A stretch of 64,000 nucleotides of DNA. Origin: Ureibacillus acetophenoni (GTDB lineage: Bacteria > Bacillota > Bacilli > Bacillales_A > Planococcaceae). The stretch is from assembly GCF_900220965.1 (NCBI RefSeq), contig NZ_OBQC01000001.1, positions 62,001 through 126,000 of the forward strand, in the 5' to 3' direction. The notes under the pieces are model-generated. The model was not told where the DNA came from and made no database searches. It saw nothing but the letters and a program-made list of their open reading frames with translations. Made by a program: the position numbers and the translations under genes. Below, piece by piece: positions 9,241 through 24,873 of this stretch; positions within the stretch are counted from its first letter, which is position 1, and every line of letters begins with the position of its first letter.

Positions 9241-9786
9241 ATGGCGACTTTAGATGGAATTCAAAATGAGATGGCACTTCTATTATCAGAACTAGAAAAA
9301 CAAGTAGAGTTTAAACCAAAACAGCTTTTTGTCGTTGGTTGTTCTACTTCTGAAGTGCTAGGTTCGAAAATTGGAACTGCAGGTGCGATGGAAGTTGCAG
9401 AAACACTGTATAAAGAACTACAACATTTTGCACAAAAGCACGACATCTACCTAGCGTTCCAAGGATGCGAACATATCAATCGAGCTTTAACATTAGAATA
9501 TGAAGCTGCAGAAAAATATGGCTATGAACCAGTTACAGTAGTTCCAGTTAAACATGCTGGTGGTTCAATGTCAGCATATGCATATACACAATTACGTCAA
9601 CCTGTCGTAGTTGAACATATTCGTGCCCACGCAGGCATTGATATTGGACAAACACTAATTGGAATGCATTTAAAAGAGGTAGCTATACCACTTAGAACAT
9701 CGGTAAAACAGATTGGTGAAGCGATCGTAACGGTGGCAAAAACTCGCCCGAAACTTATCGGTGGACCAAGAGCTATTTATGAATAG
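9241..9786 (+). CDS. ywlG: YwlG, conserved TIGR01440-family protein
   Basis: A 181-residue conserved protein of unknown function found next to rpiB and glyA in many Bacilli. The sequence contains the family segments VVGCSTSEVLG, FQGCEHINRALT and VPVKHAGGSMSAYAY, rich in conserved Cys and His, which may indicate an enzyme or metal site, but no reaction is known to me. Start ATG 9241 follows AAAGGAGGAAG. Family assignment is secure; function is open. Confidence 0.9.
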   Translation: MATLDGIQNEMALLLSELEKQVEFKPKQLFVVGCSTSEVLGSKIGTAGAMEVAETLYKELQHFAQKHDIYLAFQGCEHINRALTLEYEAAEKYGYEPVTVVPVKHAGGSMSAYAYTQLRQPVVVEHIRAHAGIDIGQTLIGMHLKEVAIPLRTSVKQIGEAIVTVAKTRPKLIGGPRAIYE

Positions 9787-9840
9787 CTGCCTGGCACTCA
9801 AACGATTTGGAAAATTCCGAATTGTTTGAGTGCCAGGCAC
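9787..9840. repeat. palindromic hairpin element between ywlG and glyA
   Basis: Left arm TGCCTGGCACTCAAAC pairs with right arm GTTTGAGTGCCAGGCA. It has the same layout as the element at 9165, but GTACC is replaced by GTGCC and the internal ACAC by ACTC, with matching changes on the other arm. Confidence 0.92.
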
Positions 9841-9861
9841 ATACAAAAAAAGGGGGAACTT

Positions 9862-11112
9862 GTGAAAATGGCTTATGAAAAATTAGCAGTACAAGACAAA
9901 GCTGTTCTTGAAGGAATTTTAGCAGAGAAAAAACGTCAACAAGCAAATATCGAATTAATCGCATCTGAAAACTTTGTTTCAGAAGCAGTAATGGAAGCAC
10001 AAGGATCTGTTCTAACAAACAAATACGCAGAAGGATATCCTGGTAGACGTTACTACGGCGGTTGTGAACACGTTGACGTAGTTGAAAATATCGCTCGCGA
10101 TCGTGTAAAAGAATTATTTGGTGCAAAATTTGCAAACGTGCAAGCTCACTCAGGGGCACAAGCAAATATGGCAGTATACCACACACTATTACAACCTGGG
10201 GACACAGTATTAGGGATGAATCTTTCTCATGGTGGTCACTTAACTCACGGTTCTCCTGTTAACTTCTCAGGGGTTCTATATAATTTCGTAGAGTATGGTG
10301 TTACAAAAGATACGAATGTAATAGATTATGAGGATGTTCGTGCGAAAGCATTAGAACATAAACCGAAGTTAATCGTTGCGGGAGCATCAGCTTATCCACG
10401 TGAAATCGACTTTGCAAAATTCCGTGAAATTGCTGATGAAGTAGGTGCATATTTCATGGTAGATATGGCTCATATTGCTGGATTAGTTGCAACAGGTGAA
10501 CATCCATCTCCAGTTCCTTATGCACATTTCACAACATCTACTACACATAAAACATTACGTGGTCCACGTGGTGGCTTAATCTTAACAAACGACGAAGAAT
10601 TAGCGAAGAAAATTGATAAATCAGTATTCCCTGGAATTCAAGGTGGTCCATTAATGCACGTAATCGCTGCAAAAGCTGTAGCATTTGGCGAAGCATTACA
10701 ACCTGAATTTAAAGAATATACTATTCAATTAAAGAAAAACGCAAAAGCATTAGCTGAAACGTTAATTGCTGAAGGTTTAAAGATCGTTTCAGATGGTACA
10801 GACAATCACTTACTATTAGTAAACGTTAAATCAGTTGGCTTAACTGGTAAAGTGGCAGAACATGTTCTAGACGAAGTAGGTATTACATGTAACAAAAACA
10901 CAATTCCTTACGATGAGGAAAAACCTTTTGTAACATCTGGTATCCGTCTTGGTACTGCTGCTGTTACGAGCCGTGGTTTCGTAGAAGAAGATTTAAAAGA
11001 AGTAGGTTTAATTATTGCGAAACTTCTTAAAAATCCAGAAGATGAAGCAACGAAAAAAGAAGCTGCAGAACGTGTGAAGGCTCTTACTGATAAATACCCA
11101 CTATACGCTTAA
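9862..11112 (+). CDS. glyA: serine hydroxymethyltransferase
   Basis: PLP enzyme that interconverts serine and glycine with tetrahydrofolate, the main source of one-carbon units. The PLP lysine lies in [15 protein letters not shown], and the N-terminal [11 protein letters not shown] and the SGAQAN segment are intact. I prefer GTG 9862 (5 nt after GGGGG); ATG 9868 gives the commonly listed MAYEKL start and is nearly as good. Upstream is the hairpin at 9787, downstream a long terminator stem. Same position as in B. subtilis. Confidence 0.96.
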   Translation: MKMAYEKLAVQDKAVLEGILAEKKRQQANIELIASENFVSEAVMEAQGSVLTNKYAEGYPGRRYYGGCEHVDVVENIARDRVKELFGAKFANVQAHSGAQANMAVYHTLLQPGDTVLGMNLSHGGHLTHGSPVNFSGVLYNFVEYGVTKDTNVIDYEDVRAKALEHKPKLIVAGASAYPREIDFAKFREIADEVGAYFMVDMAHIAGLVATGEHPSPVPYAHFTTSTTHKTLRGPRGGLILTNDEELAKKIDKSVFPGIQGGPLMHVIAAKAVAFGEALQPEFKEYTIQLKKNAKALAETLIAEGLKIVSDGTDNHLLLVNVKSVGLTGKVAEHVLDEVGITCNKNTIPYDEEKPFVTSGIRLGTAAVTSRGFVEEDLKEVGLIIAKLLKNPEDEATKKEAAERVKALTDKYPLYA

Positions 11113-11174
11113 GAATTGGGTATCAAATATTTTTTGAATTTTTCTTAAAATTAAACAACATAGAACCGATATAT

Positions 11175-11225
11175 AAGGGTGACTCAAAAAGTTATTAAAA
11201 ATAACGAAATAGGGTCACCCTTTTC
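11175..11225 (+). terminator. terminator of glyA
   Basis: AAGGGTGAC pairs with GGTCACCCTT, enclosing an inner GTTATT/AATAAC hairpin, and is followed by TTTT. Confidence 0.85.
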
Positions 11226-11340
11226 TATTTTATTAGACAATTTATACCAACCGTTCTATTACATAATGCGCATTTACTAAATAATTAATTAAAAGGTAAA
11301 ATATTCTTACATATGTTTTATTTTCCTGGAGGGAAACGTA

Positions 11341-13512
11341 ATGATTCAACCAATTGAAAAAAACAGAATGGCCCTCTTTCAATCGATTCAATCCATTGGA
11401 GATCATACCAATAAGAGTTACGTGCTTTTGGAAGAAAGGAATAACGAATATTTAATTGTATTAGTCAATGAAGCGTTTTGCCAAATGACTGGATACGATA
11501 AAGTGGAATTGTTAAATCAAAGTCATAAATTATTATTTTCATATGAAAATAATAAAAACTTAAAAATGTTCGAAGAAACAATGCAGCACGGGCAATTTAA
11601 AAAGGTAGATATTTTACTAAATCATAAAAATGGAATGCCATCATTAGTTGATGTGATGTCTATTCCCTTTCGAGATGCCACTAGTAATAGCTACTTAACT
11701 TTATTACTTTTTGATGATTTCTCTAAGTATCACTTAAACCATACGTTGCATTACCTAGAAGAACAAATTTATACAGCGATTGAAAAAGAACGAACTTTGT
11801 TTAATAAGCTACAAATTATTTGTAACGGTTTAAACGAAGCATTCCAATTTAATACACTTTCAACTATTTTTATTAAACAAGATAAAGAACCTGCGCTACA
11901 AATGGTCATGTCACATAACCATGAGCTCGATCAGCTGGTTATTATTGAAAGAAAATCAGAAATTGAGTATTACAAACAATTTATAGAACTAATAGATTCA
12001 TATCGAATTGAACAAACCAATGATCTAAAAGTGCACAAGTATCATAAAAAAATCGTTGAAGTAAAAGAATTATCAAAGTGCTTAATTATTCCTATAAAAA
12101 ATCATGCCAATGATCGAATTGGTGTTATTTTTATGTACTTTGATGGGGAAATTTCACATGATGAGTTTGTATACAAAAAATTTATACATAAGATTAATGA
12201 TTTAATTTCTTTAGCATACATATACGATCAAAAACTAAGGGAAATTTCTTACCTTGCTTATAACGATGTGCCAACAGGAATTCCTAATCGATTAGGGTTT
12301 ACTGAGAAGTTAAGAGAGTTAGAAGAACGTCAAATTTTTGGGTATATACATATAATTGAGCCAACAGAGTTTACGGAAATCGTAGAGTTATATGGCCGAG
12401 ATGCAGGCGACGAGTTACTTAAACAGATTAGTAGAAAAATGAAAATGTTGCGCAGAAAAGAAGTGGATTTTATAGGACGATTTTCTAGTTCAAAGATCAT
12501 TGCTTTTACTAACATTGTTGTCGGAGAAAAAGTCCCTGATTTCGAAGCGATTATGGATATTTTAGTAGAAACGCCATTCATCATTCAAAACAGTCCGGTA
12601 TACATTACGTTAAAGAACGGTGTGGCCCCATTCAATGAAAAGGTATCTTATAATGACTCGATTCGTTTTGCTGAAAATGCTTTTCGAATGGCGAAAAATA
12701 ATGCTGGTAACGTAGTCGTAAAATATAAAAATGAAATGGACCAAACCTTAAAAGATAATTTAAGAATTAGTAGTCATTTAACTGAAGCAGTAAAAAATAA
12801 AGAGATTATCGTTTATTTTCAACCTAAGGTCAATTTAAAAAATCGAACAATTAGTAGCATAGAAGCACTGGCGAGATGGAACTCTCCAACACTAGGGTTT
12901 ATTTCACCTCAAAATTTTATGGCGGTTGCTGAAAAAACGGGACTTATACGAGACATAGACTTACAAGTGATTGAACAAGTACTACAGTGGTTTGAAAGTC
13001 GTAAGAAAGAAAATAAAAAAGTTGTCCCTGTTGCGGTAAATATTTCACCAGAACATTTCTATTATCCGCGATTTGTTAAGCAATTAGTTGATTTAGTAAA
13101 AAAATATAACGCAGATCCATCAAACATCATTATAGAAATAACAGAAAATATGAGCCTAGTGGATTTAGCAAAAGCAAGACATATTATTCAAGATTTAAAC
13201 AAGAGAGGATTTAAAACGAGTGTTGATGATTTTGGGATGGGCTATTCCTCTTTAAATTATTTACAAGAGCTCCCTATAGCAGAATTAAAAATAGATCGTA
13301 ACTTTACAATGAAGCTTCAAGACTCGGGGACTTATGCAATTGTCAAAGCGATACTTCAAATAGCCCATGCATTGAATATTGACACTGTTGCTGAAGGTGT
13401 TGAAACGGAAGAACAGGCTAGAATTTTAAATGAGCTTGGGTGCGATACAGGGCAAGGTTATTTATTTAGTAAACCTTTGCCTGTAGAGGAATTCGACGAT
13501 AAACTCGAATGA
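11341..13512 (+). CDS. PAS-GGDEF-EAL cyclic-di-GMP phosphodiesterase with degenerate GGDEF
   Basis: A 723-residue cytoplasmic signalling protein. Residues about 15-135 are a PAS-like sensor (FCQMTGYDKVELL), about 150-300 an unrecognised linker that could be GAF-like, about 305-465 a GGDEF-fold domain and about 470-723 an EAL domain. The GGDEF signature is replaced by RFSSSKI, so cyclase activity is unlikely. The EAL domain keeps EALARW, NISPEHF, EITEN, DDFGMGYSSL, KIDR, VAEGVE and QGYLFSKPL, the expected metal and substrate residues, so it should hydrolyse c-di-GMP. Start ATG follows GGAGGGAAACGTA. Transcribed alone between the glyA and its own terminator. Confidence 0.93.
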   Translation: MIQPIEKNRMALFQSIQSIGDHTNKSYVLLEERNNEYLIVLVNEAFCQMTGYDKVELLNQSHKLLFSYENNKNLKMFEETMQHGQFKKVDILLNHKNGMPSLVDVMSIPFRDATSNSYLTLLLFDDFSKYHLNHTLHYLEEQIYTAIEKERTLFNKLQIICNGLNEAFQFNTLSTIFIKQDKEPALQMVMSHNHELDQLVIIERKSEIEYYKQFIELIDSYRIEQTNDLKVHKYHKKIVEVKELSKCLIIPIKNHANDRIGVIFMYFDGEISHDEFVYKKFIHKINDLISLAYIYDQKLREISYLAYNDVPTGIPNRLGFTEKLRELEERQIFGYIHIIEPTEFTEIVELYGRDAGDELLKQISRKMKMLRRKEVDFIGRFSSSKIIAFTNIVVGEKVPDFEAIMDILVETPFIIQNSPVYITLKNGVAPFNEKVSYNDSIRFAENAFRMAKNNAGNVVVKYKNEMDQTLKDNLRISSHLTEAVKNKEIIVYFQPKVNLKNRTISSIEALARWNSPTLGFISPQNFMAVAEKTGLIRDIDLQVIEQVLQWFESRKKENKKVVPVAVNISPEHFYYPRFVKQLVDLVKKYNADPSNIIIEITENMSLVDLAKARHIIQDLNKRGFKTSVDDFGMGYSSLNYLQELPIAELKIDRNFTMKLQDSGTYAIVKAILQIAHALNIDTVAEGVETEEQARILNELGCDTGQGYLFSKPLPVEEFDDKLE

Positions 13513-13520
13513 TTATAAAA

Positions 13521-13555
13521 AGGTGTGGCAATGCTAGAAATTGTCACATCTTTTT
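13521..13555 (+). terminator. terminator of the PAS-GGDEF-EAL gene
   Basis: AGGTGTGGCAAT pairs with ATTGTCACATCT (including G-U pairs) and is followed by TTTTTG. Confidence 0.8.
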
Positions 13556-13598
13556 GTTTTCCTAAAATGTATAGTCGTTATTGGAGCTGTACACAATC

Positions 13599-13627
13599 TT
13601 GTTGAAAATTGAGTTTCAATCTATACT
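13599..13627 (+). promoter_or_regulatory. candidate sigma-A promoter of upp
   Basis: TTGTTG at 13599 and TATACT at 13622 are separated by 17 bp, with upp starting 65 bp downstream. Confidence 0.55.
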
Positions 13628-13691
13628 TTAGGGTTGCATTCATTTTTGTTATACTAATTTAGATTAACAACAGATAGGAGAGATTCCCACA

Positions 13692-14321
13692 ATGGGCAAA
13701 GTTTATGTATTTGATCATCCATTAATCCAGCATAAGTTAACGTATATTCGCGATAAAAATACTGGAACAAAAGAATTTAGAGAGTTAGTTGACGAAGTGG
13801 GAACACTTATGGCATTTGAAATTACTCGTGATATGCCTTTAGAAGAAATCGAAATCGAAACACCGATTCAAACTGCCAAAACAAAAGTATTATCTGGGAA
13901 GAAATTAGCAATTGTTCCTATATTAAGAGCGGGTCTTGGTATGGTTGAAGGTGTTTTAAAACTTATTCCAGCGGCAAAAGTTGGGCACGTTGGATTATAT
14001 CGTGATCCAGAAACTTTAAAGCCGGTTGAGTATTACGTGAAACTTCCTGCAGATGTGGAGGAACGTGAATTTATCGTAGTTGACCCAATGCTTGCTACTG
14101 GGGGCTCTGCTGTTGAAGCGATTAATGCATTGAAAAAACGCGGTGCAAAAAACATTAAGTTCATGTGCTTAGTTGCTGCTCCAGTTGGGGTAGAAGCGAT
14201 GCAAGAAGCACATCCAGATGTTGATATTTTCATTGCAGCACTAGACGAGAAATTAAACGACCACGGTTATATTGTTCCTGGATTAGGAGACGCTGGGGAT
14301 CGTTTATTTGGCACGAAATAA
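13692..14321 (+). CDS. upp: uracil phosphoribosyltransferase
   Basis: Converts uracil and PRPP to UMP in pyrimidine salvage. The 209-residue protein has the PRPP-binding loop [11 protein letters not shown] and the C-terminal uracil-binding segment [11 protein letters not shown] that closes over the substrate. ATG 13692 is preceded by GATAGGAGAGA. In B. subtilis upp sits directly before the atp operon; here wecB intervenes. Confidence 0.97.
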   Translation: MGKVYVFDHPLIQHKLTYIRDKNTGTKEFRELVDEVGTLMAFEITRDMPLEEIEIETPIQTAKTKVLSGKKLAIVPILRAGLGMVEGVLKLIPAAKVGHVGLYRDPETLKPVEYYVKLPADVEEREFIVVDPMLATGGSAVEAINALKKRGAKNIKFMCLVAAPVGVEAMQEAHPDVDIFIAALDEKLNDHGYIVPGLGDAGDRLFGTK

Positions 14322-14375
14322 TAGTATCTTACGTTTTATGTTAAGATAGAGTTGTTTGGAAAGTGTTCCATACCG

Positions 14376-14417
14376 ATAGAGAATCGCGTCCTTTTTTAAA
14401 AAAGGGCGTTTCTCTAT
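14376..14417 (+). terminator. strong hairpin between upp and wecB, possible terminator or attenuator
   Basis: ATAGAGAA...CGC and CCTTTTTT pair with AAAGG, GCG and TTCTCTAT to give one long stem. It lacks a downstream U tract, so termination is plausible but not certain. Confidence 0.5.
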
Positions 14418-14444
14418 GAAAATAAAAAAGGTGGTGCAAGTGTC

Positions 14445-15566
14445 ATGAGTAAAAAGTGGAAAGTCATGACCATTTTCGGTACAAGACCAGAAGCGATTAA
14501 AATGGCTCCTCTTGTATTAGAACTTCAAAAGAATACTGATAAGATTGAATCGATCGTTGCGGTTACTGCGCAACATCGTCAAATGCTTGACCAAGTATTA
14601 GAAACGTTTGAGATTACTCCTGATTACGATCTGAATATTATGAAAGATCGCCAAACGCTTATTGACGTTACAACAAATGCGTTAAAAGGCCTTGATGAAG
14701 TAATGAAGGAAGCAAAGCCAGATATAGTCCTTGTACATGGAGATACATCCACAACATTCGTAGGAAGTTTAGCAGCTTTTTATAACCAAATATCGATTGG
14801 ACATGTAGAAGCTGGTTTACGTACAGGTAATAAGTATTCACCTTATCCAGAAGAAATGAATCGTCAGTTAACGGGTGTTCTTGCTGATCTTCATTTTTCA
14901 CCTACAGAACAATCAAAAGAAAACCTATTAAAGGAAAATAAAAATCCTGATACGATTTTTGTAACAGGAAATACAGCAATTGATGCATTAAAAACAACGG
15001 TTCGTGAGCAATACAGTCATCCGGTATTAGATAAAATAGGTGACGATCGTATGATTTTACTAACAGCACACCGTCGTGAAAACTTGGGCGAACCAATGCG
15101 CAATATGTTCCGTGCTATTAAACGGTTACTTTCGGAACATGATGATTTACAAGTGGTATATCCTGTTCACTTAAATCCTGCGGTTCGTGAAGTAGCAGAT
15201 GAAATCTTAGGCAATGATGAACGCATTCATTTAATTGAACCGTTAGAAGTGTTAGATTTCCATAACTTCGCGGCAAGATCGTTTATGATTTTAACAGATT
15301 CAGGTGGAGTACAAGAAGAAGCGCCATCATTAGGAAAGCCAGTTCTTGTATTACGTGATACAACAGAACGACCAGAAGGAATTGCTGCAGGAACATTAAA
15401 GCTTGCAGGTACAGATGAGGAAACAATTTATGCTATGGCAAAAGAATTAATAGAAGATTCAAGTGCGTATGAAAAAATGGCACATGCATCGAATCCTTAT
15501 GGAGATGGTTTTGCATCACGTAGAATTGTAGAAGCATTGATTAATTTCTTGGAAAGTAGTAAATAA
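14445..15566 (+). CDS. wecB: UDP-N-acetylglucosamine 2-epimerase (non-hydrolysing)
   Basis: Interconverts UDP-GlcNAc and UDP-ManNAc, supplying ManNAc for teichoic acid linkage units and secondary wall polymers. The 373-residue protein carries TIFGTRPEAIKMAPL at its N-terminus, HGDTSTTF, GHVEAGLRTG, LTAHRRENLG and TDSGGVQEEAP, the standard set for this GT-B fold enzyme. It probably feeds the TagA-type transferase encoded at 51.4 kb, which uses UDP-ManNAc. Located between upp and atpI. Confidence 0.96.
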   Translation: MSKKWKVMTIFGTRPEAIKMAPLVLELQKNTDKIESIVAVTAQHRQMLDQVLETFEITPDYDLNIMKDRQTLIDVTTNALKGLDEVMKEAKPDIVLVHGDTSTTFVGSLAAFYNQISIGHVEAGLRTGNKYSPYPEEMNRQLTGVLADLHFSPTEQSKENLLKENKNPDTIFVTGNTAIDALKTTVREQYSHPVLDKIGDDRMILLTAHRRENLGEPMRNMFRAIKRLLSEHDDLQVVYPVHLNPAVREVADEILGNDERIHLIEPLEVLDFHNFAARSFMILTDSGGVQEEAPSLGKPVLVLRDTTERPEGIAAGTLKLAGTDEETIYAMAKELIEDSSAYEKMAHASNPYGDGFASRRIVEALINFLESSK

Positions 15567-15642
15567 TACTAATCGATTCCAAAATTCGACAAAGCGTTCA
15601 TCAAAAGTGACAAAGAATAATAAAGTCAATAATTCATAAATT

Positions 15643-15660
15643 TTGTCAACAAATTGACAA
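15643..15660. promoter_or_regulatory. operator-like inverted repeat upstream of the atp operon
   Basis: TTGTCAA and TTGACAA form a perfect inverted repeat around a 4-nt spacer, 37 bp upstream of the best promoter candidate. No regulator is identified. Confidence 0.35.
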
Positions 15661-15696
15661 TCTTTCTTGAGTTGTGAAGATTTTCACTATTACCAA

Positions 15697-15725
15697 TTGA
15701 CATCAATTTTTCACTATTGTATGCT
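15697..15725 (+). promoter_or_regulatory. candidate sigma-A promoter of the atp operon
   Basis: A consensus TTGACA and a TATGCT -10 box are separated by exactly 17 bp. The remainder of the 480-base gap between wecB and atpI is AT-rich leader; it contains a GAGGTT/AACCTC hairpin near 15757 and no gene that I can support. Confidence 0.65.
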
Positions 15726-16050
15726 TACAAAGGGTAAGTATGATAAGGGTTTTGGGGAGGTTTAATAACCTCTGAACACTTGTTATATCAAGTTTCTACT
15801 AGATTGGCAGTCAAAACCATTTATTGTCAAATTGCAACGTCATCTAGCGTATAAATGCTATGTGTATTGTGCAAAGTTTACAAAAATAATTAGGATTTTG
15901 TTTATTCGAGATATTTCGACCTTGTGTATACGAAATTCTAATAGTCTAAACGCTATTTAAATCCTAAAATGTAAACGTTCACTTGATATCACGTAAAAGT
16001 GATAACCGACTGCATGTTTACTCGAAAAAATGTTCAGGAGATATAGTCCA

Positions 16051-16434
16051 ATGCTAGATTTGCATCACATTTTTATAATACAGAAGAAAGCGCTCTTTTT
16101 TTTGCTAGCACTCTGTATTTTAGGTTGGGGATTAACGCCTTTCGGATCCATATTCCTGGGAATAGGTTTAGGTGCATTCTTTGGTACATATAACTTTTGG
16201 ATACTTACTCGACGTATGGACAGGTTTGATCGGAACCTTGAAAAAGGGAAGAAAACCGCTTCTCTTGGAACAGCATTACGCTTTGGGTCAGGTGTTGCAG
16301 CAGCAGCTGTCGCGCTTACGTTGCCAAAATATTTTCACTTAATTAGCACAATTATTGGGCTAATGATTCCGTACGTAGTCCTATTTATAGGATCATTCGT
16401 ATCTTTAGTTAAAAACAGTAACAATGGAAAGTGA
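16051..16434 (+). CDS. atpI: ATP synthase accessory protein I
   Basis: Small membrane protein at the head of the F1Fo operon that helps assemble the c-ring in several bacteria. The 127-residue sequence has four hydrophobic segments, with the pattern GLGAFFGTYNFWILTRR between the second and third. I start at ATG 16051, 10 nt after AGGAG; the in-frame ATG at 16030 lies upstream of that signal. Sequence conservation in this family is low, and identity rests strongly on position before atpB. Confidence 0.85.
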   Translation: MLDLHHIFIIQKKALFFLLALCILGWGLTPFGSIFLGIGLGAFFGTYNFWILTRRMDRFDRNLEKGKKTASLGTALRFGSGVAAAAVALTLPKYFHLISTIIGLMIPYVVLFIGSFVSLVKNSNNGK

Positions 16435-16439
16435 GGTGA

Positions 16440-17162
<723 letters not shown>

Positions 17163-17209
17163 TAATAAAAGCTTTTAGTGTTTCACATTAGATGCTTTAA
17201 AAAAAATAA

Positions 17210-17467
<258 letters not shown>

Positions 17468-17487
17468 TTGTTGTTCTTATTGATAAG

Positions 17488-17524
17488 AATGGCGAAGCGT
17501 TATTTTCACAAAAACTTCGCCATT
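17488..17524 (+). terminator. intra-operon hairpin between atpE and atpF
   Basis: AATGGCGAAG pairs perfectly with CTTCGCCATT over a 17-nt loop, followed by CATTTTATT. A second small stem (AATAGGC/GCCTATT) follows near 17536. It could act as a partial terminator or an mRNA end stabiliser. The atpE-atpF gap is unusually long (238 bp) and otherwise holds no gene. Confidence 0.6.
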
Positions 17525-17705
17525 CATTTTATTGAAAATAGGCAAGCGCCTATTTGTTTTATGAAAATGAATGTAATGTGATTTTTTAAAATAGAATGAG
17601 CGTCTTCTAGCTCAAATATTTATGGAAATAGTTAGTTCCATCTGTGTGCGAGCGACATTGAAAGACGCAAAGTGAATTTAAGCTCTTGAAGGGAGTGAAA
17701 CAATC

Positions 17706-18227
17706 GTGTTTTTAGATAAATTTGTATTGAATGCAGGTGCTGAAGCATTCAATGGCGGTGACGTAGTTGCTACTCTTGTTATCTTCTTAGTATTAATGTT
17801 CCTTCTTAAAAAATTCGCTTGGGGTCCATTAATGGGCGTCATGAAACAACGTGAAGAATTAGTTGCTAGTGAAATTGATGCAGCTGAAAACGCTCGCAAG
17901 GAAGCAGCAAAAACATTAGAAGAACAAAAAGCATTATTAAAAGAAGCTCGCACAGAAGCTCAAACAATTGTTGAAAGTGCGAAAAAACAAGGCGATATTC
18001 AACGTGATGAAATTATCTCAGCAGCTCGTGCGGAAGCAAACCGCTTAAAAGAATCTGCTGTTCGTGAAATCGAAACAGAAAAAGAAAAAGCAATCCTTGC
18101 TGTTCGAGAAGAAGTCGTTTCACTATCAGTTCTTGCGGCATCTAAAGTTCTTGGTAAAGAAATTTCAGAAGAGGACAATAGCGCATTAATTAAAGAAACG
18201 ATTGCGAAGGCGGGCGAAGCGAAATGA
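17706..18227 (+). CDS. atpF: F1Fo ATP synthase subunit b
   Basis: Peripheral stalk subunit linking Fo to F1. The 173-residue protein has one N-terminal transmembrane segment (about 20-38) followed by a long charged coiled-coil helix rich in Ala, Glu, Lys and Arg. Translation begins at GTG 17706 behind GAAGGGAG. Its stop overlaps the start of atpH by 4 nt. Confidence 0.95.
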   Translation: MFLDKFVLNAGAEAFNGGDVVATLVIFLVLMFLLKKFAWGPLMGVMKQREELVASEIDAAENARKEAAKTLEEQKALLKEARTEAQTIVESAKKQGDIQRDEIISAARAEANRLKESAVREIETEKEKAILAVREEVVSLSVLAASKVLGKEISEEDNSALIKETIAKAGEAK

Positions 18228-18760
18228 GTAGATCGCAAGTAGCTAAACGTTATGCAGAAGCTCTATTTCAATTAGCTCAAGAAAAAAAGGCTCTTGCAGA
18301 AGTAAGTAGTGATCTGAAGGAATTAGTTAAAGTAATTGACACAAACCCAGAGTTAGTTTCATTACTTGCTAATCCAAAGTTCTCTATTGAACGTAAGAAA
18401 CAAATCGTAGCTGAAATTTTCTCAAATGCTCATAAAATTGTAGTAAATACTCTTGAACTATTAATCGATAAGAAAAGAGTCAATGAACTAACAAACTTAG
18501 CAGAAGAGTTTTCAGTATTAGCAGCTGCAGCAGAAGGCGCAGCTGACGCAAAAGTTTACTCGACTCGTGCATTATCAGATGTAGAATTAAGTGAAATCTC
18601 ATCTGCATTTGCAACTCGTGTTGGTAAAGTAAAATTAAACATAACAAACGAAATCGATCCTTCACTTTTAGGTGGAGTACGCGTTCAAATCGGCAACTAC
18701 ATTTTTGATAACACTGTAGCAAGTAAGCTAGAGGGATTAAAACGTACGTTAGTTGGTTAA
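18224..18760 (+). CDS. atpH: F1Fo ATP synthase subunit delta
   Basis: Caps the F1 head and joins it to the b-subunit stalk. The 178-residue protein has the expected N-terminal helical bundle ([13 protein letters not shown]) and the C-terminal [16 protein letters not shown] segment. Translationally coupled to atpF through an ATGA overlap. Confidence 0.95.
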   Translation: MSRSQVAKRYAEALFQLAQEKKALAEVSSDLKELVKVIDTNPELVSLLANPKFSIERKKQIVAEIFSNAHKIVVNTLELLIDKKRVNELTNLAEEFSVLAAAAEGAADAKVYSTRALSDVELSEISSAFATRVGKVKLNITNEIDPSLLGGVRVQIGNYIFDNTVASKLEGLKRTLVG

Positions 18761-18774
18761 TAAAAGAAATGTGA

Positions 18775-20295
<1,521 letters not shown>

Positions 20296-20329
20296 GGTCG
20301 ATTCGCTAGTACAATGTGATTAAAAATGA

Positions 20330-22738
<2,409 letters not shown>

Positions 22739-22744
22739 TATTAG

Positions 22745-23170
<426 letters not shown>

Positions 23171-23183
23171 TAGAACATGTAAG

Positions 23184-23213
23184 AAGCGGACAGCCAGCCT
23201 GTCCGCTTTTTTT
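23184..23213 (+). terminator. terminator of the atp operon
   Basis: AAGCGGACAG pairs perfectly with CTGTCCGCTT around CCAGC, followed by TTTTT. Confidence 0.95.
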
Positions 23214-23277
23214 GGTTGTGAGTGGGGGAGGCGTTGCGTGCGGGTTGTGGCGCCGCTGCTGGGCTTGCAGGCGGCGG

Positions 23278-24595
23278 GATTTTCGCAAATAGAGTTATGA
23301 TATTCGCAAGTAAATATGGGGATATCGCAAATAAGAACATGGAAATCGCAAGTAAGTATGGAGATTTCGCAAGTAAATTGAGAATCGAAATTTCGCAAGT
23401 AAAATAGGAATCGCAAATAGATTACCCATTTTCGCAAATAGAAACGCGAAACTCGCAAGTAAATATGGTGATTTCGCAAGTAAAATAGAAATCGCAAATA
23501 GATTACCCATTTTCGCAAATAGAAACGCGAAACTCGCAAGTAAATATGGTGATATCGCAAGTAAATTATGAATCGCAAATAGATTACCGATTTTCGCAAA
23601 TAGGAACGCGAAACTCGCAAGTAAATATGGTGATATCGCAAGTAAAATAGAAATCGCAAATAGATTACCGATTTTCGCAAATAGGAACGCGAAACTCGCA
23701 AGTAAATATGGTGATATCGCAAGTAAAATAGAAATCGCAAATAGATTACCCATTTTCGCAAATAGAAACGCGAAACTCGCAAGTAAATATGGTGATATCG
23801 CAAGTAAATAGAAATCGCAAATAAACTATCGATTTTCGCAAATAGGAACGCGAAACTCGCAAGTAAATATGGTGATATCGCAAGTAAAATAGAAATCGCA
23901 AATAAATTTCCGATTTTCGCAAATAGGAAGGCGAAACTCGCAAGTAAGTATGGTGATATCGCAAGTAAATATAAAGATTTCGCAAATAAAACGTGAAAAG
24001 CAAATAGACACCTGATTTTCGCAAATAAATTTCCGATTTTCGCAAATAGAAACGCGAAAATCGCAAGTAAGTCTGGAGCTTTCGCAAATGAAATAGGAAT
24101 CACAAATAAACTCCCGATCTTCGCAAATAGGTATGCGAAAATCGCAAGTAAGTCTGGAGCTTTCGCAAATGAAAATAGGAAACGCAAATAAACTTCTGAT
24201 TTTCGCAAATAGGAACGCGAAACTCGCAAGTAAATATGATGAAATCGCAATTAAAATGTGAAACGCAAATACTCTGCTGATTTTCGCAAATAGGAACGTG
24301 AAACTCGCAAGTAAATATGGTGATATCGCAAGTAAAATAGAAATCGCAAATAAATTTCCAATTTTCGCAAATGGGACCGTGGAAATCGCAAGTAAGTATG
24401 GTGATATCGCAAGTAAAATAGAAATCGCAAATAAACTCCTGATTTTCGCAAATAGGAAGGCGAAACTCGCAAGTAAATATGAAGATTTCGCAAGTAAATC
24501 AGGAAAAGCAAATAAACTCCTGATTTTCACAAATAGTTTAGCAAAATCGCAAATGAATGTGTAGATTTCGCAAGTAAGACTTCCGATTATCGAAA
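23278..24595. repeat. TCGCAA array 1 (81-nt higher-order period)
   Basis: Dozens of copies of the core TCGCAA(A/G)TA spaced 21 or 18 nt apart, all in plus orientation. Between 23431 and 23835 the pattern is a higher-order unit of 81 nt (starts at 23431, 23512, 23593, 23674, 23755) made of three 21-nt and one 18-nt steps. Later copies are more diverged. It begins 65 bp after the atp terminator and ends about 280 bp before ywzB; 24596-24873 holds no gene. Several frames are open because all steps are multiples of three, but no start signal supports translation. Confidence 0.95.
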
Positions 24596-24873
24596 ATTAG
24601 AACGCAGAAATAAAGATCCCCTTTGAGTAAAAGAGAAACTTGCTCATAAAAAACAACTCACACTTAATCAATGAAACTCGCTCAAGAAACCAACAACGCC
24701 TACCAAAAAACACATCTATTAATAAGGAAACAGATATCACTCAAATACAATCATCCAACATTGATACACAATCGCCCAATTCTACAAGCAAAATAATATA
24801 CCAGTAATACTACGCCCATGTTATAAAGAACATAACGACAATTAATCAAAAAACCTTTGGAGGGAAATACATT

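Noticed and set aside
23217-24873. Degraded insertion sequence between atpC and ywzB
   Set aside because: No transposase remnant or terminal inverted repeats; the interval is explained by array 1 and plain AT-rich sequence.
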